Below, piece by piece: positions 7,573 through 13,315 of a stretch of DNA of 13,315 nucleotides. Under the pieces are notes generated by a model. The model saw nothing but the letters and a program-made list of their open reading frames with translations. It did not search any database and had not been told where the DNA came from. Made by a program: the position numbers and the translations under genes. This stretch comes from JAIUZI01 sp041594355. GTDB lineage: Bacteria; Pseudomonadota; Alphaproteobacteria; Rhodobacterales; Rhodobacteraceae. Location: the NCBI GenBank assembly GCA_041594355.1, contig JBFHMM010000097.1:1-13315 (forward strand). The letters run 5' to 3'. Every line of letters begins with the position of its first letter. Within the stretch, counting starts at the first letter, position 1.

Positions 7573-8724
7573 TCAGAGCGTGTTTTGCGATCCAAGTATC
7601 GCCGTGACCTGGCTGGACAGCACACCGCCGTTGCCATGCGCCAGCGCCAGGTCGATATCCTTCAACTGAATGCCCGGCGCATCGCCACGGATCTGACGGG
7701 CAGCCTCGATCACTGTGAAGATGCCGTACATCCCGGGGTGCACACAGGACAGGCCGCCGCCATTCGTGTTCACCGGCAAGACGCCGCCAGGCGCGATGCG
7801 TCCGCCCTCGACGAAGGCACCACCCTCGCCCTTGGCGCAGAACCCAAGATCTTCGAGAAACAAAATCGTGTTAATGGTGAAGGCATCATAGAGCTCGACC
7901 GCCTGGATGTCCGCAGGGGTCACTCCGGCCGCCGCAAAGGCGCGCGCGCCCGAGTCGCGGGCCGCGGTCACGGTGAAATCCTTCATCTGGGAAATCTGCC
8001 GGTGCGAGCTTTCCGCCGCACTGCCCAGCACATAGACAGGCACCTTGGGGAAATCCCGGGCGCGGTCCGCGCGGACCATCACGATCGCACCACCGCCGTC
8101 GGTGACAAGACAGCAGTCACGCACGGTCAGCGGATCGCCCACCATGCGCGCGCCCAACACGTCTTCTCGGGTCAGCGGGCCGCGTTCGAACGCTTCGGGG
8201 TTGTGTTGTGCCCATGCCCGCGCAGCAACGGCCACGTCCGCCAGATGCTCTCGGGTGGTGCCGTATTCATGCATGTGCCGGGCTGCGGCCATCGCATAGG
8301 CCGAAATCGGATAGCGCGGATTATACGGCGCCTCGTAGGCCGGCGGGCGCGAGGCTGTCACAAGTCTGCCCGACGCGGTGCGCTGGTTGGAGCCATAGAC
8401 GATAAGAGCGACATCACACAGACCGGCATCAAGCGCCATGGTCGCGGACGTCAGGTAGTTTACAAAGGAGGAACCGCCTGACATCGTACCATCAATGAAC
8501 CGGGGCTGAATGCCCAGGTATTCAGCCGCCATAAGCGCCGGCATGCTGTCTTCCATCATGGTGCAGAACAGCCCGTCCACATCGGACAGTTTCAGCCCGG
8601 CATCGCCAAGCGCTGCAAGTGCGGATTGCGCCATGACATCATAGGCCGTCAGGCCATGGGCCTCTCCGAAACCGGCATGACCGGTTCCCACGATGGCGGA
8701 TTTCCCCCGAAGTTCAGTGGTCAT
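7573..8724 (-). CDS. thiolase-fold (SCP2-thiolase/lipid-transfer-like) protein lacking the thiolase cysteines, probable aldolase or lyase
   Basis: This 383-residue protein has the SCP2-thiolase-like fold. The nucleophilic Cys expected in the NxxCxSG segment is replaced by Met81 in DGTMSGGSSF (78-87). The second catalytic Cys of the CxGGG motif is also absent (LAHGNGGVLSS, 361-371). Retained features are ELYDAFTIN (277-285, with Tyr279/Asp280) and NTNGGGLSCVHPG (319-331, with His329). This pattern is seen in Ltp2-type proteins, which perform retro-aldol cleavage of steroid side-chain CoA thioesters together with a DUF35 partner, and not in true thiolases. ATG 8724 lies three bases after the DUF35 stop, behind GGAGG. 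Aldolase activity is inferred from residues and context; other C-C chemistry or a scaffold role remains possible. Confidence 0.88.
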   Translation of the reverse strand: MTTELRGKSAIVGTGHAGFGEAHGLTAYDVMAQSALAALGDAGLKLSDVDGLFCTMMEDSMPALMAAEYLGIQPRFIDGTMSGGSSFVNYLTSATMALDAGLCDVALIVYGSNQRTASGRLVTASRPPAYEAPYNPRYPISAYAMAAARHMHEYGTTREHLADVAVAARAWAQHNPEAFERGPLTREDVLGARMVGDPLTVRDCCLVTDGGGAIVMVRADRARDFPKVPVYVLGSAAESSHRQISQMKDFTVTAARDSGARAFAAAGVTPADIQAVELYDAFTINTILFLEDLGFCAKGEGGAFVEGGRIAPGGVLPVNTNGGGLSCVHPGMYGIFTVIEAARQIRGDAPGIQLKDIDLALAHGNGGVLSSQVTAILGSQNTL

Positions 8725-8727
8725 GGC

Positions 8728-9105
8728 CTATCCCTCCGACGGCTTGAAAAGCACGGCCGGAACACCCTCGGCCTCGCCCACGAATGCGGTTACAGGCATG
8801 TCGATGACGACCTCAGCCGGGGCAATGCCCTCGACCCGGCTCATCATCCGGACACCCTCGTCCAGCTCGACGACGCACACGTTGTAGTCGCCGCCCCGTT
8901 CGGGCTTTCGGCGCACAACTGTTGTGGTGTGGACCCGTCCCTTGCCGCCAGCCTGCTTCCACGAAATCGCGCCGCCATGACAATGGGGACACAAGACTCT
9001 CGGGAAAAAGTGATATGCCCCGCAGTCGTCGCACTTGGGCAGCAGGATCTCTCCCTCTGCCAGCGCGCGCTGGAAAAACTGGTCTGGTCCTATGGCGTCC
9101 TGCAC
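8728..9105 (-). CDS. DUF35 zinc-ribbon/OB-fold protein, partner of the thiolase-fold protein, GTG start
   Basis: This 125-residue protein opens with a short helical lead (1-20) and a zinc ribbon with Cys25/Cys28 (CDDC) and Cys39/Cys42 (CPHC). An OB-fold domain with the family's RVHTTTVVRR (57-66) and GVRMMSRVEG (84-93) strands follows. Proteins of this family form complexes with thiolase-fold enzymes, for example BbsA with BbsB, archaeal acetoacetyl-CoA thiolase/HMG-CoA synthase, and the ChsH2 DUF35 domain with Ltp2. There they help position the acyl-CoA. The GTG at 9105 is preceded by AGGAG at seven bases. An ATG further upstream is in another reading frame. It is the first gene of this operon, 3 bases before the thiolase-fold gene, which supports a 1:1 complex. 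Confidence 0.9.
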   Translation of the reverse strand: MQDAIGPDQFFQRALAEGEILLPKCDDCGAYHFFPRVLCPHCHGGAISWKQAGGKGRVHTTTVVRRKPERGGDYNVCVVELDEGVRMMSRVEGIAPAEVVIDMPVTAFVGEAEGVPAVLFKPSEG

Positions 9106-9133
9106 CGGCGTTCTCCTTCAAGCGATCCAGTCT

Positions 9134-9196
9134 TTGTCTAATCGTATTGATTATGTTTCTAACAATTGTTAGATTTAGTCAACCTTTCAGGATCAA
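9134..9196. promoter_or_regulatory. probable divergent promoter pair around operator site 2
   Basis: Leftward, TTGATC (9196-9191) is followed after 17 bases by TCTAAC (9173-9168). Rightward, TTGTCT (9134-9139) is followed after 18 bases by TCTAAC (9158-9163). Each hexamer matches the sigma70 consensus at four of six positions. Both -10 candidates are arms of the palindrome itself, so repressor and polymerase would compete directly. The matches are modest and the exact start sites are uncertain; another leftward -35 candidate, TTGACT (9182-9177), lacks a well-spaced -10. Confidence 0.4.
9158..9173. promoter_or_regulatory. palindromic operator, site 2 (divergent control region)
   Basis: TCTAACAATTGTTAGA is a perfect 16-base palindrome. 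It differs from the site at 5497 by one central base. It lies in the 104-base gap between the divergent DUF35 and CaiB genes, 53 bases from the former start and 37 from the latter, so one bound repressor could control both directions. Confidence 0.85.
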
Positions 9197-9209
9197 TTGC
9201 GAGAAACTC

Positions 9210-10355
9210 ATGCCAGGTTCAGATTTAGCCCCCCTTTCCGGCAAACTCGTCGTTGCGCTCGAACAGGCAGTCGCCGCGCCTTTTTGCTCCTCGCGGCTGG
9301 CCGATGCCGGCGCGCGCGTGATTAAAATCGAACGCAAGGGAGCCGGCGATTTCGCCCGCGCCTACGATACCGCCGCCAACGGCGAAAGCGCCTATTTCAC
9401 ATGGCTTAACCGGGGAAAGGAATCGGTGGCGCTGGACATTAAAGCCGACGAGGACCGGGAAATCCTGCTCAGGATGCTGGAAAACGCGGATGTGTTTATT
9501 CAGAACCTGCTGCCGGGCGCGCTGGCCAAGCTCGGGCTCGATTCCGCAAGTCTGCGAGAGAGGTTCCCGCGCCTCGTGACCTGCGACATCACCGGATACG
9601 GCGAAGACGGCCCGATGCGCAACGCCAAGGCCTACGACCTTCTGGTGCAATGCGAAAGCGGTCTGGCATCAGTGACCGGTACTGCGGACGGACCGGGACG
9701 GGTGGGCGTGTCGGTCTGCGATATCGCCACAGGTATGACAGCCCATGCCGGAATCTGCGAAGCGCTTGTCGGGCGTGATCGCACCGGCAAGGGCAGCGGC
9801 GTTTCCGTGGCAATGTTTGATGTGATGGCCGACTGGATGTCGGTTCCGCTGCTGTATCACGATTACCTTGGCAAGCCGACACCGCGTGTCGGGCTGAACC
9901 ACACGGTCATCTGCCCCTACGGGGCCTATCAGTGCAAAGACGGCCAACTTGTCGTCATTACCGTGCAACACAGCGGCGAATGGCAACGGTTCTGTGAACA
10001 CATACTGGGCGACGCGGCGCTGGCGACCGACCCCCGTTTTCACGACAACACATCGCGCATCAACAACAAACCCGCGCTCGAAGAACTCATCAAGGCCGTG
10101 TTCGCCTCGCATGACCGCACCGAAATGCTGAAGCGCCTTGACGCTGCGGGCATTGCCTCCGGCGCGGTGAACGACGTGGCGGCCCTGTCCGATCACCCGC
10201 AGCTTGACCGATCCGTGATAGGCACACCCTCGGGCGAGATCAACGTCCCGACACCCCCGATCCGGCGCAGCCTCGGCGAAACGGCACTGGGCCCCTGCCC
10301 GGCCTTCGATGCGGAAGGTGAAGCCATTCGCGCCGAATTCGGACCCCGTTCATGA
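9210..10355 (+). CDS. CaiB/BaiF family (type III) CoA-transferase
   Basis: This 381-residue type III CoA-transferase fold protein probably moves CoA between an acyl-CoA donor and a free carboxylate in the cytoplasm. The N-terminal Rossmann part has ADAGARVIKIERKGAGDFAR (31-50) and WLNRGKESVALDIK (65-78). CDITGYGEDGP (125-135) leads to Asp171 in VSVCDIATGM (167-176), the position of the acyl-anhydride-forming Asp of formyl-CoA transferase. The racemase GHDxNY motif is absent (KAYDLLVQ instead), which supports a transferase role. I chose ATG 9210 because the in-frame extension upstream contains the operator and the opposite-strand DUF35 gene. The ribosome binding site is weak (GAGAA). It heads a two-gene rightward operon facing the DUF35 operon. 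Donor and acceptor are unknown. Confidence 0.88.
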   Translation: MPGSDLAPLSGKLVVALEQAVAAPFCSSRLADAGARVIKIERKGAGDFARAYDTAANGESAYFTWLNRGKESVALDIKADEDREILLRMLENADVFIQNLLPGALAKLGLDSASLRERFPRLVTCDITGYGEDGPMRNAKAYDLLVQCESGLASVTGTADGPGRVGVSVCDIATGMTAHAGICEALVGRDRTGKGSGVSVAMFDVMADWMSVPLLYHDYLGKPTPRVGLNHTVICPYGAYQCKDGQLVVITVQHSGEWQRFCEHILGDAALATDPRFHDNTSRINNKPALEELIKAVFASHDRTEMLKRLDAAGIASGAVNDVAALSDHPQLDRSVIGTPSGEINVPTPPIRRSLGETALGPCPAFDAEGEAIRAEFGPRS

Positions 10356-10388
10356 AAACGGTGGACAACTAAAAGGGTGGACAACCAA

Positions 10389-11555
10389 ATGACCGCTGAG
10401 AACAAACCGGCGATCCTTCAAGGCGTGAAGATCGTCGATCTGACTTCTGTGGTTTTCGGACCTTTGGCGACGCAGATGCTGGGCGATCTGGGCGCCGATG
10501 TGATCAAGGTGGAAGGCCCCGAAGGCGATCTTCTGCGCCAGGTCCAGCCATCGCGCAACAAGCTGATGGGTGCCGCTTTTCTGGGGGCCAACCGTAACAA
10601 GCGCAGTGTCGTACTCGACCTCAAAACGCAAACCGGTCGCGATCAGTTGCGCAAACTGCTCATCGATGCCGATGTGATGATTTCGAGCATCCGGCCTGCG
10701 GCGCTCGCCAGATTGTCTCTTGATCCCGAAACCCTGCGCCAGGAAAATCCGAACCTGATCACGGTATCCGCAACCGGTTTCGGGCAGGACGGACCCTATG
10801 CCGCAAAGCCCGCATTCGACGATTCCGTCCAGTCGGTGTCGGGATTGGCCAGCCTGGCGACCCTTCGCGATCCCGAGGCACCGCCCGCTTATGCCCCGAC
10901 AATTCTCGCCGACAAGCTTGGCGGGGTCACCGCCGCCTATGCCGTGATGGGCGCCCTGTTCCACCGCGAGCGTACGGGAGAGGCCCAGCATGTCGAGGTT
11001 CCGATGTTTGAGACGCTGGCCGCCTTCCTGTTGGCAGAACATATGGATGGGGCCACCTTTGAAGATACCCCGCAGGATTTCGGCTATGCCCGCATGCTGG
11101 TTCCGCACCGGCGTCCGGTTCAGACCGCAGATGGCTATATCACCATTCTGCCCTACACCAACGTGCAATGGGCGCGGTTCTTTCAGGCCGTCGGGCGCAA
11201 CGACATGATCGACCACGACTGGGTCACGGATATGGACGCCCGAAGCCGCAACATCGGCGCGGTATACGATATGGTGGCGCAGATTGCGCTGACCCGGACC
11301 ACGGATGACTGGCTTGCCCTGATGGAGCAGGCAGACATACCCGCCATGCCAGTACGCAACCTGTCAGATTTGCCGAACGATCCCCATCTTGCCGCGACCG
11401 GCTTCTTTCAACGGATCGATCACCCATCCGAAGGGCCGATCTGGACGACACGCCCGCCGATACGATTCTCGGCGACCCCGGCGCGGCATGATCATCGCCC
11501 GGCCCCGCGACTTGGGGAACACAGCGACGAGATTCTGGTGCCGGGCGGGGAATAG
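10389..11555 (+). CDS. second CaiB/BaiF family (type III) CoA-transferase
   Basis: This 388-residue type III CoA-transferase follows the first one after a 33-base gap. It has the N-terminal LGDLGADVIKVEGPEGDLLR (31-50), LGANRNKRSVVLDLK (65-79), SATGFGQDGP (127-136) and the probable catalytic Asp175 in ILADKLGG (172-179). The racemase GHDxNY motif is absent (KPAFDDSV at 140-147). It is clearly divergent from its neighbour, so the pair is not a recent duplication; the two could be subunits of a heteromer or act on different substrates. The ATG at 10389 lies 8 bases after AAGGGTGG; an in-frame GTG at 10377 is within that site and less likely. A GC-rich hairpin overlaps its stop codon. Confidence 0.87.
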   Translation: MTAENKPAILQGVKIVDLTSVVFGPLATQMLGDLGADVIKVEGPEGDLLRQVQPSRNKLMGAAFLGANRNKRSVVLDLKTQTGRDQLRKLLIDADVMISSIRPAALARLSLDPETLRQENPNLITVSATGFGQDGPYAAKPAFDDSVQSVSGLASLATLRDPEAPPAYAPTILADKLGGVTAAYAVMGALFHRERTGEAQHVEVPMFETLAAFLLAEHMDGATFEDTPQDFGYARMLVPHRRPVQTADGYITILPYTNVQWARFFQAVGRNDMIDHDWVTDMDARSRNIGAVYDMVAQIALTRTTDDWLALMEQADIPAMPVRNLSDLPNDPHLAATGFFQRIDHPSEGPIWTTRPPIRFSATPARHDHRPAPRLGEHSDEILVPGGE

Positions 11556-11569
11556 CCTCCCCCGGCACC
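11537..11569. terminator. GC-rich hairpin between convergent genes, possible bidirectional terminator
   Basis: GGTGCCGGG (11537-11545) and CCCGGCACC (11561-11569) form a perfect 9-base stem, with further imperfect G:C pairing inside the 15-base loop. It spans the stop codon of the second CoA-transferase and ends 7 bases before the end of the convergent ACAD gene. No T-run follows on either strand, so it is not a classic intrinsic terminator, but its place suits transcript end protection or termination for both operons. Confidence 0.5.
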
Positions 11570-11576
11570 GGACAGA

Positions 11577-12734
11577 TCAAACGTCCATCGAACGCGCGAT
11601 CAGCTCCTTCATGATCTCGTTGGTGCCGCCATAGATCATCTGGACCCTGCTGTCGGCATAAAGACGCGCGATGGGGTATTCCATCATGAAACCGTAACCG
11701 CCGTGCAGTTGCAGGCATTCATGCATGACCTCGTTCTGCGTCTGGCTCCCCCACCATTTCGCCATCGAAGCCGTGGCCGCATCAAGTTCGCCCGCTTCAA
11801 GACGCGCGAGCCCGTCATTGACGAAGGAACGTAGCAATTCGGCCTTGGTTTTGCATTCCGCCAGTTTGAAGCGTGTATTCTGGAAGTCCATGATCCGGCT
11901 TCCAAATGCCTTGCGGTCCTGAACATATTTCACAGTTTCATCGATCGCAAAATCAATAAAACCAAGCGCGGTAATGCCGATCATCAGCCGCTCCCAAGGC
12001 AGCTGCTTCATCAGCTGGTAGAACCCCTGCCCCTCTTCCGGACCAAGCAGGTTCGCCGTAGGCACGCGAACGTCCTCGAAGAACAGCTCGGCCGTATCCG
12101 AACCTTTCATGCCCAGCTTCTTCAGGTTCCGTCCCCGGCGAAAGCCCTCGGCACCCTCGGTTTCCAGAACGATCAGCGAAACGCCCTTGGCGCCGGCATT
12201 GCGGTCGGTCTTTGCCACGATCACAACCAGATCCGCCGTGTGCCCGTTGGTGATAAAGATCTTCGAACCGTTGATCTTGTAGTGGTTGCCATCCTTTTCG
12301 GCATGGGTCTGGACGTTCTGAAGGTCTGACCCCGTTCCAGGTTCGGTCATGGCAATCGCCGCAACGCTGTCGCCGCTGACCAGTTTCGGCAACCACTTTT
12401 TCTTCTGTTCCTCACTGCCATATGCGTTGAGATAATGGATTACGATAGACTGGATCCCATAGCCCCAACCCGTATCACCGGTGCGCCCTTGCTCGTAAAC
12501 AGTGATCGCGTCAAACCCGATACCGCCCCCAAAACCGCCATATTCCTCGGCAATCGAGCCACCCATGACACCCTGCTGCCCAACCGTTTTCCAAAAGTCG
12601 CGATCAACAATGCCCTGCTCCGCCCATTTCTCAATGTTCGGAGCCATCTCTGCATCGAAAAGCCTGCGCGTACTATCCGCGAACATCTTGTGTTCATCCA
12701 CTACCCAGCTAGGGGTGTTCTTGATCAGAGACAT
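11577..12734 (-). CDS. acyl-CoA dehydrogenase, long-chain (LCAD)-like, complete and self-sufficient
   Basis: This 385-residue canonical ACAD carries all expected elements: MTEPGTGSDLQNVQT (129-143), NGSKIFITNG (155-164), RKAFGSRIMDFQ (274-285, FAD contact), QLHGGYGFM (342-350) and YGGTNEI (368-374). Glu248 in QLPWERLMIG (244-253) lies at the position of the long-chain ACAD base (LPQERLLI in mammalian LCAD). It should therefore work as a homotetramer oxidising an acyl-CoA with electrons passed to ETF. It is transcribed alone and leftward from a promoter with a degenerate copy of the shared operator. Its ATG at 12734 follows AGGA by about 9 bases. It may handle a different chain-length step from the ACAD pair at 2058-4330. 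It converges on the CoA-transferase genes. Confidence 0.93.
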   Translation of the reverse strand: MSLIKNTPSWVVDEHKMFADSTRRLFDAEMAPNIEKWAEQGIVDRDFWKTVGQQGVMGGSIAEEYGGFGGGIGFDAITVYEQGRTGDTGWGYGIQSIVIHYLNAYGSEEQKKKWLPKLVSGDSVAAIAMTEPGTGSDLQNVQTHAEKDGNHYKINGSKIFITNGHTADLVVIVAKTDRNAGAKGVSLIVLETEGAEGFRRGRNLKKLGMKGSDTAELFFEDVRVPTANLLGPEEGQGFYQLMKQLPWERLMIGITALGFIDFAIDETVKYVQDRKAFGSRIMDFQNTRFKLAECKTKAELLRSFVNDGLARLEAGELDAATASMAKWWGSQTQNEVMHECLQLHGGYGFMMEYPIARLYADSRVQMIYGGTNEIMKELIARSMDV

Positions 12735-12771
12735 GTTTTATTCCTATCGAGTCATGCTTGCATTGAAAAAA

Positions 12772-12800
12772 AATCTAACAACTGTTTTATTTCCTGACAA
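12772..12800 (-). promoter_or_regulatory. predicted sigma70-type promoter of the lone ACAD gene
   Basis: On the minus strand TTGTCA (12800-12795) is followed after exactly 17 bases by TAGATT (12777-12772), about 38 bases before the ATG. The third operator copy (12774-12789) fills most of the spacer and overlaps the -10, in keeping with repression by the same regulator. Confidence 0.55.
12774..12789. promoter_or_regulatory. palindromic operator, site 3 (one arm decayed)
   Basis: TCTAACAACTGTTTTA matches site 1 at 14 of 16 bases. The left arm TCTAACA and centre are identical, while the right arm reads TGTTTTA in place of TGTTAGA. It overlaps the predicted ACAD promoter. Binding may be weaker than at the two perfect sites. 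Confidence 0.65.
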
Positions 12801-12890
12801 TAAACCCAAGCCGTTCTGACGTATGGTTCCGGTGAGGATCGTCTGCCCAGATAGAGTAAATAGTCGTAAGGCGTTGCAAGAGGTGATCCC
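12790..12890. other. short non-coding stretch between ACAD promoter and IS remnant
   Basis: Apart from the -35 element at 12795-12800, I see no convincing gene or repeat here. An open frame on the minus strand crosses it (12752-13021), but it overlaps both the promoter and the transposase remnant and has no recognisable features. Confidence 0.5.
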
Positions 12891-13315
12891 AAATTTTCGA
12901 CCAGTTTGCAGCCCTCAATCCCGCACCTGACGCGATCTTCATTACATCGTTGCCTGCGGCGGCAAGGGAGATCCCGTTTGCCAGAGGCCGAAGGTGAAAA
13001 GCCGAAGCGGCAGAATGTCAAACGCGACCCGATTGGCTATTTTCCTATCGACATCGCCGAAGTCAAGACAGCGTAAGGAAAGCTTTATCTCTTTGAGGCC
13101 ATTGACCGAATCAGTACGTTCGCTTTTGCGCAACTGGTCGCGCAAGTCAATCGCAAGTCGGATTGGGATTTTCTTGAACACCCTCTCGAATCCGTTCCGT
13201 ACAAGATCCACAGGAACCCGACGGATAACGGCATCCAGTTCGCCGAACAGGCTCGGAGCCGTGACAGCGTGGCGTTCCGCAAGATGCAGTTTGATTTGAT
13301 CTGTGAGGCAAATGA
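12891..13315 (+). pseudogene. IS481-family transposase remnant, interrupted and cut by window edge
   Basis: Reading codons from 12891 gives a sequence typical of IS481-type transposases: SLQPSIPHLTRSSLHRCL (from 12903), SRLPEAEGEKPK, GYFPIDIAEVKTA (to 13073), then KLYLFEAIDRISTFAF and VPYKIHRNPTDNGIQF (about 13192-13239). The first catalytic Asp (PIDIAEV) and the second (TDNG) of the DDE triad are present; the Glu lies beyond the window. TAA at 13074-13076 interrupts the frame where relatives read AEGKLYLF. TGA occurs at 12885, and the N-terminal helix-turn-helix region is missing, so the left part of the element is lost. No terminal inverted repeat was seen at the left boundary. The element is almost certainly inactive. 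It marks an old insertion and possible rearrangement at the edge of the catabolic cluster. Confidence 0.85.

Noticed and set aside
7567..8481. Plus-strand open frame of about 300 codons opposite the thiolase-fold gene
   Set aside because: It is rich in His/Arg/Gly without domain signals and is antisense to a conserved thiolase-fold protein.
8922..9209. Upstream extension of the first CoA-transferase reading frame
   Set aside because: The extension overlaps the DUF35 gene on the other strand and contains the palindromic operator; family homology begins just after ATG 9210.
12752..13021. Minus-strand open frame with a plausible-looking segment around the ACAD promoter
   Set aside because: It overlaps the operator, the promoter and the IS481 remnant in antisense and has no recognisable family; probably chance.
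1..13315. CRISPR arrays, tRNA/rRNA genes or toxin-antitoxin/defence modules
   Set aside because: I found no regularly spaced repeats, no cloverleaf-like genes and no defence-type domains; the window is a catabolic cluster with a transposase remnant.

Overview
The window is GC-rich, densely packed bacterial DNA whose genes are almost all CoA-thioester enzymes. Codon use, strong GGAGG-type ribosome binding sites and the protein families suggest an alphaproteobacterium, perhaps of the Rhodobacterales. That placement is an inference; no rRNA, tRNA or other taxonomic marker is present.

Layout. Positions 1-5482 hold a tightly coupled leftward operon. In transcription order it encodes a transglutaminase-like protein, a single-hotdog MaoC hydratase, a two-gene acyl-CoA dehydrogenase (ACAD) pair, a divergent crotonase, and a PaaK-like acyl-CoA ligase cut by the window edge. 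Positions 5545-9105 hold a second leftward operon: a DUF35 zinc-ribbon/OB-fold protein, a cysteine-less thiolase-fold protein, a double-hotdog MaoC (hydratase 2), and an alpha-methylacyl-CoA racemase (AMACR)-like protein. Positions 9210-11555 hold two rightward CaiB/BaiF CoA-transferase genes. A leftward long-chain-type acyl-CoA dehydrogenase (11577-12734) converges on them across a GC-rich hairpin. From about 12891 to the right edge lies a decayed IS481-type transposase with an in-frame stop.

How the genes fit together. Near-identical 16-bp palindromes of the form TCTAACA-N2-TGTTAGA sit at all three promoter regions: before the transglutaminase operon, in the divergent DUF35/CaiB intergenic region, and (decayed in one arm) before the lone ACAD gene. 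They overlap plausible sigma70-type promoters, so the 12 intact genes probably form one regulon under a single repressor that is not encoded here.

The enzyme set is the toolkit for degrading a bulky, probably alpha-methyl-branched acyl-CoA. It offers ligation or CoA transfer, racemisation of a 2-methyl centre, dehydrogenation by a probable alpha2beta2 ACAD, hydration by MaoC proteins, and possibly retro-aldol cleavage by the thiolase-fold/DUF35 pair. This resembles steroid or bile-acid side-chain degradation in overall logic, but no ring-degrading genes are visible and the substrate is unknown.
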